Below, one piece after another: positions 9,350 through 17,490 of a stretch of DNA of 64,000 nucleotides. Source of the stretch: Pseudomonas sp. gcc21 (GTDB taxonomy: Bacteria > Pseudomonadota > Gammaproteobacteria > Pseudomonadales > Pseudomonadaceae); the NCBI RefSeq assembly GCF_012844345.1, contig NZ_CP051625.1, forward strand, positions 2,170,001 to 2,234,000. Direction: 5' to 3'. The notes under the pieces are model-generated. The model ran no database searches. It was not told where the DNA came from and saw nothing but the letters and a program-made list of their open reading frames with translations. How positions within the stretch are numbered: the stretch's first letter is position 1; the number at the start of each line of letters is the position of its first letter. The position numbers and the translations under genes were made by a program.

Positions 9350-9598
9350 TCAGCTATAAAAGGCTTCAACCGTGCCTTTTAACGTGATCAGTAGTGGCTG
9401 GCCGCGACGGTCCAATCCTTTAGGAGAAGGGATTTTTATCCAGCCTTCGCTGATGCAATATTCCTCGACATTGGTACGCTCTTTTCCGTTCAACAGAATA
9501 CCAATGTCATGTTGGAAGATTGCTTCCACATAATGCGGACTACGGGGATTACTCGACAGCCTATCCGGCAACGGAGGTAGCGATTTAGTATCGTTCAT
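9350..9598 (-). CDS. DUF3297 family protein
   Basis: An 82-residue soluble protein matching, by recall, the DUF3297 family found across Pseudomonas and relatives (HYVEAIFQHDIGILLNG, EEYCISEGWIKIP). The frame opens at 9688, but AGGA stands 8 nt before the ATG at 9598, and the family begins with MND-type sequence, so 9598 is chosen. Function unknown. It is divergent from the DUF3010 gene with about 180 bp between starts, so the two may share control. Confidence 0.8.
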   Translation of the reverse strand: MNDTKSLPPLPDRLSSNPRSPHYVEAIFQHDIGILLNGKERTNVEEYCISEGWIKIPSPKGLDRRGQPLLITLKGTVEAFYS

Positions 9599-9777
9599 GC
9601 GGTGATCCTGAGCTGGAATAAAGCTGACCATCTTAGACAGTAAAGAACTAGCGCTCAAGGACCGCAGCAAGGCTCGCAGCGCCGTCACGTGGCGTCGAGA
9701 GTCAATTTGGCTGCAACAGCCGTATCGCGCAGGAATTTTGCGCTACAATGCGCGGATCTAGCCAAGCCGGGTGCCTT

Positions 9778-10224
9778 ATGAAAGTGTGTGGTGTTGAAAT
9801 CAGCAGCAATGATGTAAACGTATGCTTGTTGTCATTGACAGACGAAATTTTTGAGCTGCCCGATTTTCGCTCCCGGCGGCTAACGTTGACGGACATCAAC
9901 AGCACGCGCGAGCTGCGCTATTTTCAGCAGACCTTTGCCAAGCTGATGCAGGATTATCAAGTGGACCGGGTGGTTGTCCGGCAGCGACCGATGAAGGGCA
10001 AATTTGCTGGCGGTGCGGTCGGCTTCAAGCTGGAAGCGGCCATCGAACTCATCAGCGAGCTGGACGTGATAATCATGTCCACGACCGATATCAAGGAATC
10101 ATTGAAGCGCAACCCGATACAGATTGACTACGCCGATACTGACCTCAAGGTCTATCAGGAGGTTGCCTTTAATACTGCCTATGCTTATCTGATGAAAGAC
10201 AAATACGCCGCCAAGGAAGAATAG
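9778..10224 (+). CDS. DUF3010 family protein
   Basis: A 148-residue protein matching the DUF3010 family by recall. The order of strands and helices (MKVCGVEISSNDVNVCLLSL at the start, then RELRYFQQTFAKLM, DRVVVRQRP and a C-terminal YQEVAFNTAYAYL helix) is reminiscent of RuvC/RNase H-like folds, with E in the first-strand acidic position. That structural remark is inference. The frame opens at 9748; the ATG at 9778 is preferred because the family starts MKxCGxE. A TACAAT element lies at 9744-9749. Confidence 0.8.
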   Translation: MKVCGVEISSNDVNVCLLSLTDEIFELPDFRSRRLTLTDINSTRELRYFQQTFAKLMQDYQVDRVVVRQRPMKGKFAGGAVGFKLEAAIELISELDVIIMSTTDIKESLKRNPIQIDYADTDLKVYQEVAFNTAYAYLMKDKYAAKEE

Positions 10225-10335
10225 GGGCGCTAGTTAGCGCGGCCGCCAGCTGCGAATCAACCAACTCAGCTTTGTTCACGGAGCTGAGAGAGCTCTAGCC
10301 CTCCATTGATCGGAGCGAACGGCTTAAACCTATGG

Positions 10336-10998
10336 CTAGGGCTGTAGCACCTGATAAGTTAAAGTGCTATCGTTTCGCGCTTGTAAAACTTTGAATCGCA
10401 CCCCTTTTACAACAAACTCATCACCATTCTTGAGATTGTGGGTGTATTCAATTTGCCCAACTATCTCGCTCTGAATTCTTGTCTCAATAGTAAAACGAAG
10501 TATATTTTTGTCGTCTTTATCCAGACCGATATATTGTAAGCGCCACCAGTTTTGGCTAGGCAGGTATTCTTTAAATGTAATGGCCTTTGAATCGGAGTTT
10601 GACTGTAACGGCCATATTCTATATTTTTTCATTCCACCGAATTGAGCTATGGCACGTGAAGGAGCTATTGTTTCGTTTTTTAAAATTACAGCCAGTTGGT
10701 TATGGTAACTCTCGCTAATAAGATATTTTTCACCTGTCTCAGCATTTCTATGTTTTGCTACCCACAAAGATCCGGCCATTATGCTTGGCAGCCCGTCAAT
10801 AGCTATTGATTTATTTGCTATATAAACTTCACTGCATGGACAAGTGTAATGATTGTAAACGGTTTCACCCATACTGGCCGTTTCTACTTCAGTTGATGAA
10901 GGGGCTTCCAGTACTGTAGCGGTGACAAGTGGGTGGCGTGCACAGGATGCCAATGCTATGCATGCAGCGAGTAGGGAAATGCAAATTATTTTCTTCAT
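10336..10998 (-). CDS. AT-rich lipoprotein gene, unknown function
   Basis: A 220-residue protein with a lipoprotein signal MKKIICISLLAACIALASC (lipobox LASC). The mature part is rich in K, N, I and Y, with a CPCSEVYIANKS stretch near residue 53 and a beta-rich C-terminus. Base and codon use differ clearly from neighbours (frequent AAA, ATA, TTT, AAT), which suggests recent transfer. I recognise no family. The start at 10998 has only a weak AGAGAG upstream. It is followed upstream by a gene-poor AT-richer spacer. Confidence 0.7.
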   Translation of the reverse strand: MKKIICISLLAACIALASCARHPLVTATVLEAPSSTEVETASMGETVYNHYTCPCSEVYIANKSIAIDGLPSIMAGSLWVAKHRNAETGEKYLISESYHNQLAVILKNETIAPSRAIAQFGGMKKYRIWPLQSNSDSKAITFKEYLPSQNWWRLQYIGLDKDDKNILRFTIETRIQSEIVGQIEYTHNLKNGDEFVVKGVRFKVLQARNDSTLTYQVLQP

Positions 10999-11897
10999 AT
11001 TAATTTGATCGGGCTCTCTTAAGGTAATGAGTGGCTTCGAGGTTTTAGCACCATCTTGCGGTGAACCTTAACAGTGATGAGACCGCATACAGTATTAATC
11101 CACAACCAATAATTCACCCCAAATATTCGCAACGAACCCTAAATCTTTTTCTCCATTATAAACAATGACCTACTACCATTGGCCGGCCCACCTCGTATCC
11201 GCCTGACTTGAGTTTTTCAGAACCTCTAGCTATGCGGAAACGAACAGGTGGCGGCATGGACGGCATCTCCAAACTTCGCTGGACTGAGGTTTATTCAGCA
11301 CGCTACCGCCCTATCCTCTCCGGTGACAACGGAAGTATAACGTAACAGTAATTTGCAGAGAAATGCAGGCTGTCCGTGCCTTGGAGGCGGGATTGAGCGA
11401 GCAATCCTTTGCTTGATGGATGACGACCTTACTGTCCAAGCCGCGTTGCAGCGTCATAGTCGGCCATTCTGTTGCCGCGCTAAGAATCCTCCCCAAGCGA
11501 AGCCCGAAACTGCCCGTAATCGTCAGCCACTTCGGCCGGCGCTTCCATCATGGGCAGGTGGCCTGTGCCATTCTCATCTGACCCCAATTGATTTCACTCA
11601 ACCATTTGTCAGGGAGCTTCAGCATTGGTGCGCTGCGGCTTGTTAGAAATCCCTGCACAAACCGGGCGCGGATGAAAGTTTCTGAGTAGCACCAGCACGG
11701 GTGGCTCTGCAGCGCCGGCAACGTCCGGCGCCGCAGATGTCCAACCACTGCGCATCAGCGTCGAGGCCGGCCAACGGGAGCAGATTCGCCTGGCGCTGCT
11801 GGCCGTTGACGACAACTGCAGCGCCACGTCGCGCCTACCAAAGCTGGACGTCAACAATTTGCACAAGCAGACCCGGCGACTTGAGTTGAAGTCGGGT
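10999..11897. other. Gene-poor region between lipoprotein and pectate lyase genes
   Basis: About 900 bp without a supportable gene. The first 200 bp are AT-rich like the lipoprotein gene. Positions 11481-11569 are a copy of the 3' end of the alpha/beta hydrolase gene. From about 11670 a plus-strand frame without start codon stays open into the pectate lyase gene, but nothing in it is recognisable. The composition and fragments suggest a junction of acquired and rearranged DNA. Confidence 0.5.
11481..11569 (-). pseudogene. Left direct-repeat copy of the hydrolase gene 3' end
   Basis: Matches 13342-13430 at about 83 of 89 positions in the same orientation. On the minus strand it reads GHLPMMEAPAEVADDY then QFRASLGEDS and a TAG stop, corresponding to hydrolase residues 291-317 including the catalytic histidine. 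The sequence upstream in this frame has a stop, so it is a fragment and not a gene. Confidence 0.85.
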
Positions 11898-13004
11898 TCA
11901 CAGCGCGCAACGCCCCGCCCCGGCATTGGATTGCACATGCGCCTTCACTTCTGAGGAGGGGAGCAACGTAGTGTTGTACGGCGGGTTATAGCTGATCGTT
12001 GCCGTATTGCCGGAGCCGGCCACAGCGCAATCCGAGGAGTTGTACCACGAAACATTATTCAGCTGATTATCGCGTGCATCCCAAAAACCGAGCTCTCTAC
12101 TGAAGCAGGAGACAATCGGGTTCTTGCTGTTCTCGAACACGTTGTTCTCGATACGCACCCGGTTGCCCATGCGCGTGTTGATACCTGAATCGCTAACCTT
12201 ATTGAAATAGTTGTTATAGATATGGGTCTGGCCAAAACGCAACAGAGGTGTGCGCGAGGCAGTATTGCTGAACTGGTTGAAGGCAAACGTAACGCGGCGG
12301 TCGGTGTTGCCATTGTCATTGTCGGTGTGGCCCCACAGCGATGTTTTATGGCTGTCGCGGAATACGTTGTAGCTGAGGGTAATATTGCTGACATCCAGCT
12401 TGCCATCTACCAGCCCGTCGTAATAATCCTTGTCCACATCCAGCCGGTTATGGAATGTGTTGTGATCGATCCAGACATTACGTACCGGCCGGGTACCGTC
12501 GATATCGATACCATCGCCGCTGCCGTCGCGCACATAGCGGATGGTCAGGTTGCGGACGATGATATTGCTGGACCCGCGAATAAGAATACCGCGACCGTCC
12601 AGGACCCCGCGACCCGTGCCAATCAGCGACAGGTTGGCGGTGTCCTTGATATCGAACCGCGTCACGGATGAGTTACCCGCATTGATGGTGCCATCGATGC
12701 GGATCACAGTGCGGTGATTCCTGTTTTTTTGCCAGGCCGCTGCGTGCTCATCAAGCGCGCTGGACAGTTCACGCCCATTGCGAACGGTAACAACCGAGCC
12801 ACCGGCACCGCCGGTGGTACCGCCGCCTTGCGCAGCGAAGCCTATGGGCGCGCTCAGGCAGGCCTGGACCTCCGGTGCCGGATCAGGGTCAGGGGCAGGA
12901 CCAGGCCCCGGATCGGGAGCCGGGTTGAAGGCATAGGCGTGGGGCAGGCAGATAATCAGACTGCAACCAAGCAGGCGACGGGAGAGCAAAGACAGGGAGT
13001 GCAT
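11898..13004 (-). CDS. Secreted pectate lyase, polysaccharide lyase family 1
   Basis: A 368-residue enzyme that cleaves polygalacturonate by beta-elimination with Ca2+. Signal peptide at residues 1-25 (MHSLSLLSRRLL to PHAYA), then a Pro/Asp/Gly linker at about 28-45, then a parallel beta-helix. Family motifs are VWIDHNTFHN, the DYYDGLVDGKLDVSNIT calcium-site stretch with acidic residues, SHKTSLWGHTDND, and RTPLLRFGQTHIYNNYF with the catalytic-region arginine. Four or more cysteines may form disulfides. The start at ATG 13004 has AGAGGA at good spacing; the frame opens at 13049. The gene lies between two 89-bp direct repeats, suggesting it arrived by recombination. Confidence 0.92.
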   Translation of the reverse strand: MHSLSLLSRRLLGCSLIICLPHAYAFNPAPDPGPGPAPDPDPAPEVQACLSAPIGFAAQGGGTTGGAGGSVVTVRNGRELSSALDEHAAAWQKNRNHRTVIRIDGTINAGNSSVTRFDIKDTANLSLIGTGRGVLDGRGILIRGSSNIIVRNLTIRYVRDGSGDGIDIDGTRPVRNVWIDHNTFHNRLDVDKDYYDGLVDGKLDVSNITLSYNVFRDSHKTSLWGHTDNDNGNTDRRVTFAFNQFSNTASRTPLLRFGQTHIYNNYFNKVSDSGINTRMGNRVRIENNVFENSKNPIVSCFSRELGFWDARDNQLNNVSWYNSSDCAVAGSGNTATISYNPPYNTTLLPSSEVKAHVQSNAGAGRCAL

Positions 13005-13340
13005 GGGGCTTCCTCTTGTTCTGGCAGGGAAGCGCATGGCAGAAGCCAACTACAGCGCGATGGGGTAATCACACCTGCCTGCTGTGCAGGGAGGGTCATT
13101 CGGCGGACATTGTGCGGCACGCGTAGGCTTTGATCAGTCACCCATTATGGTGGTGCATTCCCAGGGTGATACCGGCGTAACGTATGCAGCGGCAGCTCAA
13201 GCGGTTTCGGCTACGCTCAGAAAAGCGCTGGACTGTTCCGCGCCCAGGTCGCTATCACGAAAATTGAATATCGCTCTCACCTGGCCTGATGTCTTCCTGC
13301 CCAAGCCCCTGTGCACCAGCACCTTTCTTTACGTCGCTCG
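13005..13340. other. Spacer upstream of the pectate lyase gene
   Basis: About 335 bp between the pectate lyase start and the hydrolase stop. It should carry the lyase promoter; I see no convincing -35/-10 pair and no supportable gene. It does not resemble the spacer on the other side of the lyase gene. Confidence 0.4.
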
Positions 13341-14294
13341 CTAAGAACGTTCCCCAAGCGAAGCCCGAAACTGCCGGTAATCGTCAGCCACTTCGGCCGG
13401 CGCTTCCATCATCGGCAGGTGGCCTGTGTCGGGGATAAGAAATACAGAACTGTTTTCGATAAGCTCGCGCAGTACTTCGGCGGATGAAGGATGGAATAGC
13501 TTGTCCTTCTCGCCCCATACGATGCGGGTGGGAACTGACAATTCATCGACGATGCGTTCGAGCGGCTGCGTTGCCGCCTCCTGATTGAGTTCTGCCATGA
13601 TCCGGCTGTGAAGCTCGTAGTTTTCGGCGGCGCTTTGCGCAAAGGAATCTTTAACCGGATCGGGATAGTAAGGCGATTGTTCTGTGGTCAGCTTGAGTGA
13701 TTCGTCCAGCTCTTCGCGACTGCTTACCACCAGTGGCAACTGCTCGCCGCGCTGCAGGCGCTTTATCACTTCGCTGGGCTGGGCACTCGCCACGCCCGAC
13801 GGCGTCAGCAACCATAGGCTTTCAACCCTGTCGGGGTACTGCGCCGCATAGGCAGCAGCAATGCGACCGCCCATGGAGCTACCGCCCAGATGGACCTTTT
13901 CCAGCCCCAGGCCCTCGATGAAGTCGTTGAGGTAGCGTACCTGATCAGGGGTGGAATACCGGCCATTGGCAGGCTTGTCACTGTCACCAAACCCCGGCAG
14001 GTCTATGGCGATGACTCGATGTTCCGGCGTCAGGTGGGCAGCAACCCTGTTCCATTCGTCCTTGTTGGCGCCCATACCGTGTATCAGTAGCAAAGGCGCT
14101 CCCGTGCCGCCTTCAAGGTAGGCCACCCGGTAGTCGGGAATATCGACTGTGCTTGCCTCAAGCTCGGCCAGCCTGCGCTCAACACCAAGGTACATGACGG
14201 ACACTTCGGAAGGCGGCCCCGCATGGACCCATGCGGCGAGGCCCGCGAACACCAGCAGGCAACCAGCAAGTACTGACAGTAATAGTCGTTTCAT
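13341..14294 (-). CDS. Alpha/beta hydrolase, membrane-anchored or exported
   Basis: A 317-residue hydrolase with an N-terminal hydrophobic segment (residues 4-23), so it acts at or beyond the inner membrane. The oxyanion region is LLIHGMGANKDEW. The nucleophile elbow is GSSMG with Ser140, the acid is likely Asp264 in GEKDKLF, and His292 is in DTGHLPMMEAP. The cap region between about 175 and 230 is typical of esterase/lipase-like members. The substrate is not readable. The gene starts at ATG 14294 with a weak ribosome site. Its 3' end is duplicated 1.86 kb downstream. Confidence 0.85.
   Translation of the reverse strand: MKRLLLSVLAGCLLVFAGLAAWVHAGPPSEVSVMYLGVERRLAELEASTVDIPDYRVAYLEGGTGAPLLLIHGMGANKDEWNRVAAHLTPEHRVIAIDLPGFGDSDKPANGRYSTPDQVRYLNDFIEGLGLEKVHLGGSSMGGRIAAAYAAQYPDRVESLWLLTPSGVASAQPSEVIKRLQRGEQLPLVVSSREELDESLKLTTEQSPYYPDPVKDSFAQSAAENYELHSRIMAELNQEAATQPLERIVDELSVPTRIVWGEKDKLFHPSSAEVLRELIENSSVFLIPDTGHLPMMEAPAEVADDYRQFRASLGERS
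13342..13430 (-). repeat. Right direct-repeat copy inside the hydrolase gene
   Basis: The last 29 codons plus stop of the hydrolase gene, repeated at 11481-11569 with about six mismatches in 89. Both copies have the same orientation and the repeat starts lie 1861 bp apart, enclosing the pectate lyase gene. Confidence 0.85.
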
Positions 14295-14604
14295 TCTTAT
14301 TGTCTCGGACCGTTAGCTTATAGACGCAGACAGGCGCGGCCGCTCTGGTGCGCGGCATAGGCGGCAGTAGTATTGGATTGGTTTTCAGATGTAAGTTTTC
14401 GCGCAACCTGCGTTTTGTGATGCGCTTCCGATAGATTCGCGTATTGCAGCGGCTAGGCGGGACATCCGGCACAATGCCCATGGCCGACCATATTTGGCGG
14501 CTTATGCCTGGCTATTCACGTTCCCCCTGCCCCTTGGCGAATTGAAACAAGTGTTTAACACTGGCAATCCTTTTTCCAACGCCCGTTTAGATAGGAGCAT
14601 TTTC
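14295..14604. other. Divergent spacer between hydrolase and SDR genes
   Basis: About 310 bp between divergent genes; it must hold both promoters. I see no confident -35/-10 pairs, operators or genes. The reading frame of the SDR remains open through part of it (from 14494), but without a ribosome site or family similarity. Confidence 0.35.
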
Positions 14605-15510
14605 ATGAGCGATATCCGTTTTGACGACAAGGTCGTCATCGTAACTGGCGCAGGCGGCGGTATTGGTCGTGCCCACGCGCTGCTGTTTGCCAGGCATGGC
14701 GCCAAAGTGGTGGTCAATGATCTGGGTGGCAGTACCCAGGGCGAAGGCGCCAACAGCGAAGCGGCGTTGAAGGTAGTTGAAGAGATCAAGGCAGCGGGCG
14801 GCACTGCGGTAGCGAATCCGGACAACGTAATCGATGGCGACAAGATCGTGCAGTGTGCGATGGATAATTTCGGTCGTGTCGACGTGGTGGTGAATAACGC
14901 TGGCATCCTGCGCGACAAGAGCTTTGCCAAGATGACCGACGCCGACTGGGATCTGGTCTACAGGGTTCACGTCGAGGGTGCGTACAAGGTCACCCACGCG
15001 GCCTGGCCATATATGAAGGACAGCAACTTCGGGCGGATCATTTTCACTGCGTCCACGTCCGGCATCTACGGCAACTTCGGTCAGGCCAACTACGGCATGG
15101 CCAAGCTGGGCCTGTACGGCCTGACCCGCACACTGGCTATCGAAGGCCGCAAGAACAACATCTTTGTTAACGCCATCGCTCCGACTGGCGGCACGCGCAT
15201 GACCGAAGGCCTGTTCCCGCCCGGCGCGTTCGAGAAACTCAAGCCTGAACTGGTCAGCCCGTTGGTGGCCTATCTGTGCTCGGAAGCGTGCAAGGAAACC
15301 GGAAGCCTGTTCGAAGTCGGCGGCGGCTGGATGGGCAAGGTGCGTTGGGAGCGTTCACTGGGTATCGGCTTCAATCCGGACGAGGGTTACAGCCCGGAAG
15401 ATGTCGCAGCCAATTTCGAGCAGCTGTGCAGCTTCGAGAATGCGGTTCATCCGAAGGACAACATCGAAGCGCTACGGGAGCTGATGGCGAATATTCAGAA
15501 GTTCGCCTGA
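14605..15510 (+). CDS. Short-chain dehydrogenase, (3R)-hydroxyacyl-CoA dehydrogenase-like
   Basis: A 301-residue NAD(P)-dependent SDR. Cofactor motif TGAGGGIGR lies at residues 14-22, NNAG at 97-100, catalytic serine near 150, and Tyr163-x3-Lys167 in NYGMAKLG. The insertion NDLGGSTQGEGANSEAALKVV and the tail with VGGGWMGKVRWERS and a FEQLCSFEN helix are typical of the SDR domain of peroxisomal multifunctional enzyme type 2 relatives. This suggests a (3R)-hydroxyacyl-CoA substrate. The frame opens at 14494, but ATAGGAG stands before ATG 14605. Possibly part of beta-oxidation; no partner gene adjoins it. Confidence 0.88.
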   Translation: MSDIRFDDKVVIVTGAGGGIGRAHALLFARHGAKVVVNDLGGSTQGEGANSEAALKVVEEIKAAGGTAVANPDNVIDGDKIVQCAMDNFGRVDVVVNNAGILRDKSFAKMTDADWDLVYRVHVEGAYKVTHAAWPYMKDSNFGRIIFTASTSGIYGNFGQANYGMAKLGLYGLTRTLAIEGRKNNIFVNAIAPTGGTRMTEGLFPPGAFEKLKPELVSPLVAYLCSEACKETGSLFEVGGGWMGKVRWERSLGIGFNPDEGYSPEDVAANFEQLCSFENAVHPKDNIEALRELMANIQKFA

Positions 15511-15545
15511 CGGCAGCTGGAAGCTTTAAGCGGCAAGCGATTATG

Positions 15546-15580
15546 AAAAAAGCCCGCACTGCGTCAGTGCGGGCTTTTTT
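15546..15580. terminator. Bidirectional rho-independent terminator
   Basis: AAAAAAGCCCGCACTG followed by CGTCAGTGCGGGCTTTTTT: a GC-rich stem with A-run and T-run on either side, between the convergent SDR and speC genes. It should stop transcripts from both strands. Flanking it are related inverted stretches around GCTTTAAGC at about 15528 and 15608. Confidence 0.92.
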
Positions 15581-15634
15581 GTTCAAGTCAACTCGGTCAG
15601 CTTGCAGCTTTAAGCTCGCCGCTTGTCGCTGCTT

Positions 15635-16798
15635 TCAAACGTAAAACGCTTCCAGCGGCGGGAAGCCGTTGAACTCGATGGCGCTATAGCTGGTGGTGTA
15701 AGCACCGGTAGACAGCCAGTACATGCGGTCGCCAATGGCGAGGTTCAGCGGCAGGCCGTACTTGTAGTTCTCGTACATGATGTCCGCACTGTCGCAGGTT
15801 GGGCCGGCAATCACCGCCTCTTCCAGTTCGCCCTTCTTATCCGTCCAGATCGGGAACTTGATTGACTCGTCCATGGTTTCGATCAAGCCGGAGAACTTGC
15901 CCACATCGGTGTACACCCAGCGTTCCAGCGCGGTGTGCGACTTGCGCGACACCAGCACCACTTCGCTGACCAGAATACCCGCATTGGCAATCAACGAGCG
16001 GCCCGGCTCGAGAATGATTTCGGGCAGTTCGTCGCCGAAGTCCTCGTGCAGGAACCGGGTGATTTCTTCGGCGTAGACCTGAAGCGTATTGGTCTTGGTG
16101 ATGTAATTGGCCGGGAATCCACCCCCCATGTTGATCATCTTCAGAACGATGCCGTCCTCTTCCTTCAGACGTTCGAAGATCACCTTCACCTTGCCAATGG
16201 CAGCATCCCAGGCACCAATATCGCGCTGCTGAGAGCCTACATGGAAGGAAATACCATAGGGCTCCAAACCCAGCTCGCGGGCCAGCACCAGCAGGTCCAT
16301 GGCCATGTCGGTCTGACAGCCAAACTTGCGTGAAAGCGGCCAGTCGGCGGTGGTCGAGCCCTCTGTCAGAATGCGAACATAGACCTTGGAGCCCGGCGCA
16401 GCCTTGGCGATGTTGCGCAGGTCAGCTTCGGAGTCGGTGGCATAGAGGCGTACGCCCTTTTCATAGAAAGCGCGGATATGCCGGGACTTCTTGATGGTGT
16501 TGCCAAAGCTGATCTGCTCCGGCTTGACGCCCAGCGCCATCACCTTCTCCAGCTCGTAGATGGAGGCGATATCGAAGTTGGAACCCTTATTCTTCAGCAG
16601 ATCCAGCACTTCGTTCGACGGGTTGGCCTTGACCGCGTAGTAGATCTTGCCGAAAGGAAAGCCCTCGACCAGTTCGTCATAGGCGCGATCGATGGTTTTC
16701 AGGTCAACAACCAGGAACGGCGTTTCGTGCTGGTCGGCACGTTGCTTTATGCGGTCAAAGGTTTCTTTGTCGAAGTAGTCTTCAAGTTTGATGGACAT
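15635..16798 (-). CDS. speC: Ornithine decarboxylase, PLP-dependent (fold III)
   Basis: Makes putrescine from ornithine for polyamine synthesis. It is 387 residues, the length of the Pseudomonas SpeC (alanine-racemase-like fold, unlike the large enterobacterial enzyme). Lys57 in YYAVKANP binds PLP, HVGSQ and the GGGFP glycine loop follow, EPGRSLIANAG binds phosphate, and Cys335 in GPTCDSADIMY completes the active site. ATG 16798 has TTGGAG 8 nt upstream. The residues do not by themselves exclude lysine activity. A long leader with two hairpins precedes it (see 16799-17490). Confidence 0.93.
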   Translation of the reverse strand: MSIKLEDYFDKETFDRIKQRADQHETPFLVVDLKTIDRAYDELVEGFPFGKIYYAVKANPSNEVLDLLKNKGSNFDIASIYELEKVMALGVKPEQISFGNTIKKSRHIRAFYEKGVRLYATDSEADLRNIAKAAPGSKVYVRILTEGSTTADWPLSRKFGCQTDMAMDLLVLARELGLEPYGISFHVGSQQRDIGAWDAAIGKVKVIFERLKEEDGIVLKMINMGGGFPANYITKTNTLQVYAEEITRFLHEDFGDELPEIILEPGRSLIANAGILVSEVVLVSRKSHTALERWVYTDVGKFSGLIETMDESIKFPIWTDKKGELEEAVIAGPTCDSADIMYENYKYGLPLNLAIGDRMYWLSTGAYTTSYSAIEFNGFPPLEAFYV

Positions 16799-17490
16799 GG
16801 CATGGCTCCAAAGCTACGAATTCAGTTTCGGGGCGGGTGAGGACATGGATGATCAGATGCAGGGCAGACAGACGGCCTGACTCTCGGTAAAACGAGAGCG
16901 GCGCCTTCCGACGGAAGCGGCTCTGAACGCGTAGCCAACACACAACCCGGGGGTGCGAACGTCTGATCAGTATCCCCACTTTGGTTCGCCTACTTCCCAA
17001 GGCGTGCGCCGAAAGCAATAAGCCCGCAAACCGCGGTCTTGCTGTCTCGTCGTCAGTACTTGAGCCGTATGGATCGTGCCAGCCTCAACGTTCGCGGCGA
17101 ACCATAGAACCTTGCGAACACGGGGTCAATACCCGTCCCGAAAATCTCCCTGCGGATCGTCTCGCTCCGGCCAGAGCCGGGCAAACGCGCTATCCCCGGC
17201 CATTGGATCGCTATTCAGGGTAGACCATGGTATTCGCCCTGCATTCCCCAGCGAGCGAACCGGCGGTCGCGCCACGTCATGCCGCTTTCGTTGAACAAGC
17301 GCCCCGAGCAATAGGCTATTGGCGGAGCGGTTCCGGTTACGATCATTTAGCGCCCGAGGCAGTTAGCGTATGATCCGCCGATAGCCTAGCGTAAAGCGCC
17401 GAGGCCTTATTCACAGGAAAACTGCATACGGCTGGCTTTGGCCGGACCGCTGAATTATCGTACCTATGCACCCGATCTCTATGCACTAGA
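16799..17490. other. Long divergent spacer and structured speC leader
   Basis: About 690 bp between speC (minus) and the PilZ protein gene (plus). On the speC side, two compact hairpins stand in series: CTCTCG-GTAAAA-CGAGAG at 16881-16898 and CTTCC-GAC-GGAAG at 16905-16917. A weakly started, arginine-rich minus-strand frame (16782-17018, TTG start) crosses them and ends 17 bp inside speC. The rest has several GC-rich inverted stretches but no supportable gene. A structured leader controlling speC is plausible but unproven. Confidence 0.45.

Noticed and set aside
11672..11953. Plus-strand open stretch without start codon ending in the pectate lyase gene
   Set aside because: It reads plausibly in places, but has no start, no ribosome site and no recognisable family, and half of it overlaps a real gene on the other strand.
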